5,818 nt of DNA from an uncultured Clostridia bacterium. Its GTDB lineage: Bacteria; Bacillota; Clostridia; Christensenellales; Borkfalkiaceae. Below, in pieces: positions 5,790 to 5,818 of the stretch; the stretch's first letter is position 1; each line of letters begins with the position of its first letter. The notes below the pieces were generated by a model, which worked only from the letters and a program-made list of their open reading frames with translations, did not search any database and had not been told where the DNA came from. The position numbers were made by a program, and so were the translations under genes. The stretch spans positions 1 through 5,818 of the forward strand of contig URMI01000083.1 of assembly GCA_900548845.1 (NCBI GenBank), written 5' to 3'.

Positions 5790-5818
5790 CGCCGCCCGCG
5801 GAACTCCCGCGGGCGGCG
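5790..5818. repeat. 12-bp GC inverted repeat at the window edge
   Basis: CGCCGCCCGCGG (5790-5801) and CCGCGGGCGGCG (5807-5818) are perfectly complementary around a 5-nt loop, forming a very stable hairpin that may extend past the edge. No T tract follows on the minus strand (the sequence reads CGCCCGTCTTTG), and the plus-strand side is outside the window. It may be a terminator of a neighbouring gene, possibly one converging from beyond the edge. Confidence 0.5.

Overview
The window is visibly GC-rich. Every credible gene lies on the minus strand, so transcription runs from high to low coordinates. Strong AGGAGG-type ribosome binding sites, SigA-like promoters, intrinsic terminators, a short lipoprotein and an ECF-type membrane component point to a GC-rich Gram-positive Firmicutes lineage, probably a clostridial relative. 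This is inferred from style and gene content; no taxonomic marker is present.

Layout in the direction of transcription: (1) 5818-5690 holds a strong inverted repeat at the window edge and a textbook promoter (TTGACA, 17 nt, TACAAT). (2) 5681-5566 is a compact cobalamin riboswitch aptamer, followed by a hairpin and an intrinsic terminator that ends about 50 nt before the first gene. (3) 5441-4393 is a two-gene operon: a small lipoprotein with a DUF4430 (transcobalamin C-terminal-like) domain, overlapping by one base an ECF-transporter S-component-like membrane protein. (4) 4379-4247 holds four 21-bp tandem repeats and the operon terminator. (5) 4169-3333 is a hemolysin III/PAQR family membrane protein with its own promoter and terminator. 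(6) 3316-1080 is a full-length Tex-family RNA-binding protein with its own promoter. (7) 1079-767 is an intergenic region carrying two imperfect direct copies of an 80-odd-bp repeat. (8) 766-1 is the N-terminal 255 residues of an NAD-dependent epimerase/SDR protein that runs off the window.

The most interesting unit is the riboswitch operon. A B12-sensing leader with a transcription terminator controls a surface lipoprotein whose fold family includes the beta domain of animal B12 carriers, and a coupled integral membrane protein that looks like an ECF substrate-binding component. Together these suggest a corrinoid (or corrinoid-precursor) capture and uptake system that would borrow the ECF energising module (EcfA, EcfA', EcfT) from elsewhere in the genome, since none is encoded here. 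Tex, the hemolysin III homologue and the epimerase look like ordinary, separately transcribed chromosomal genes.
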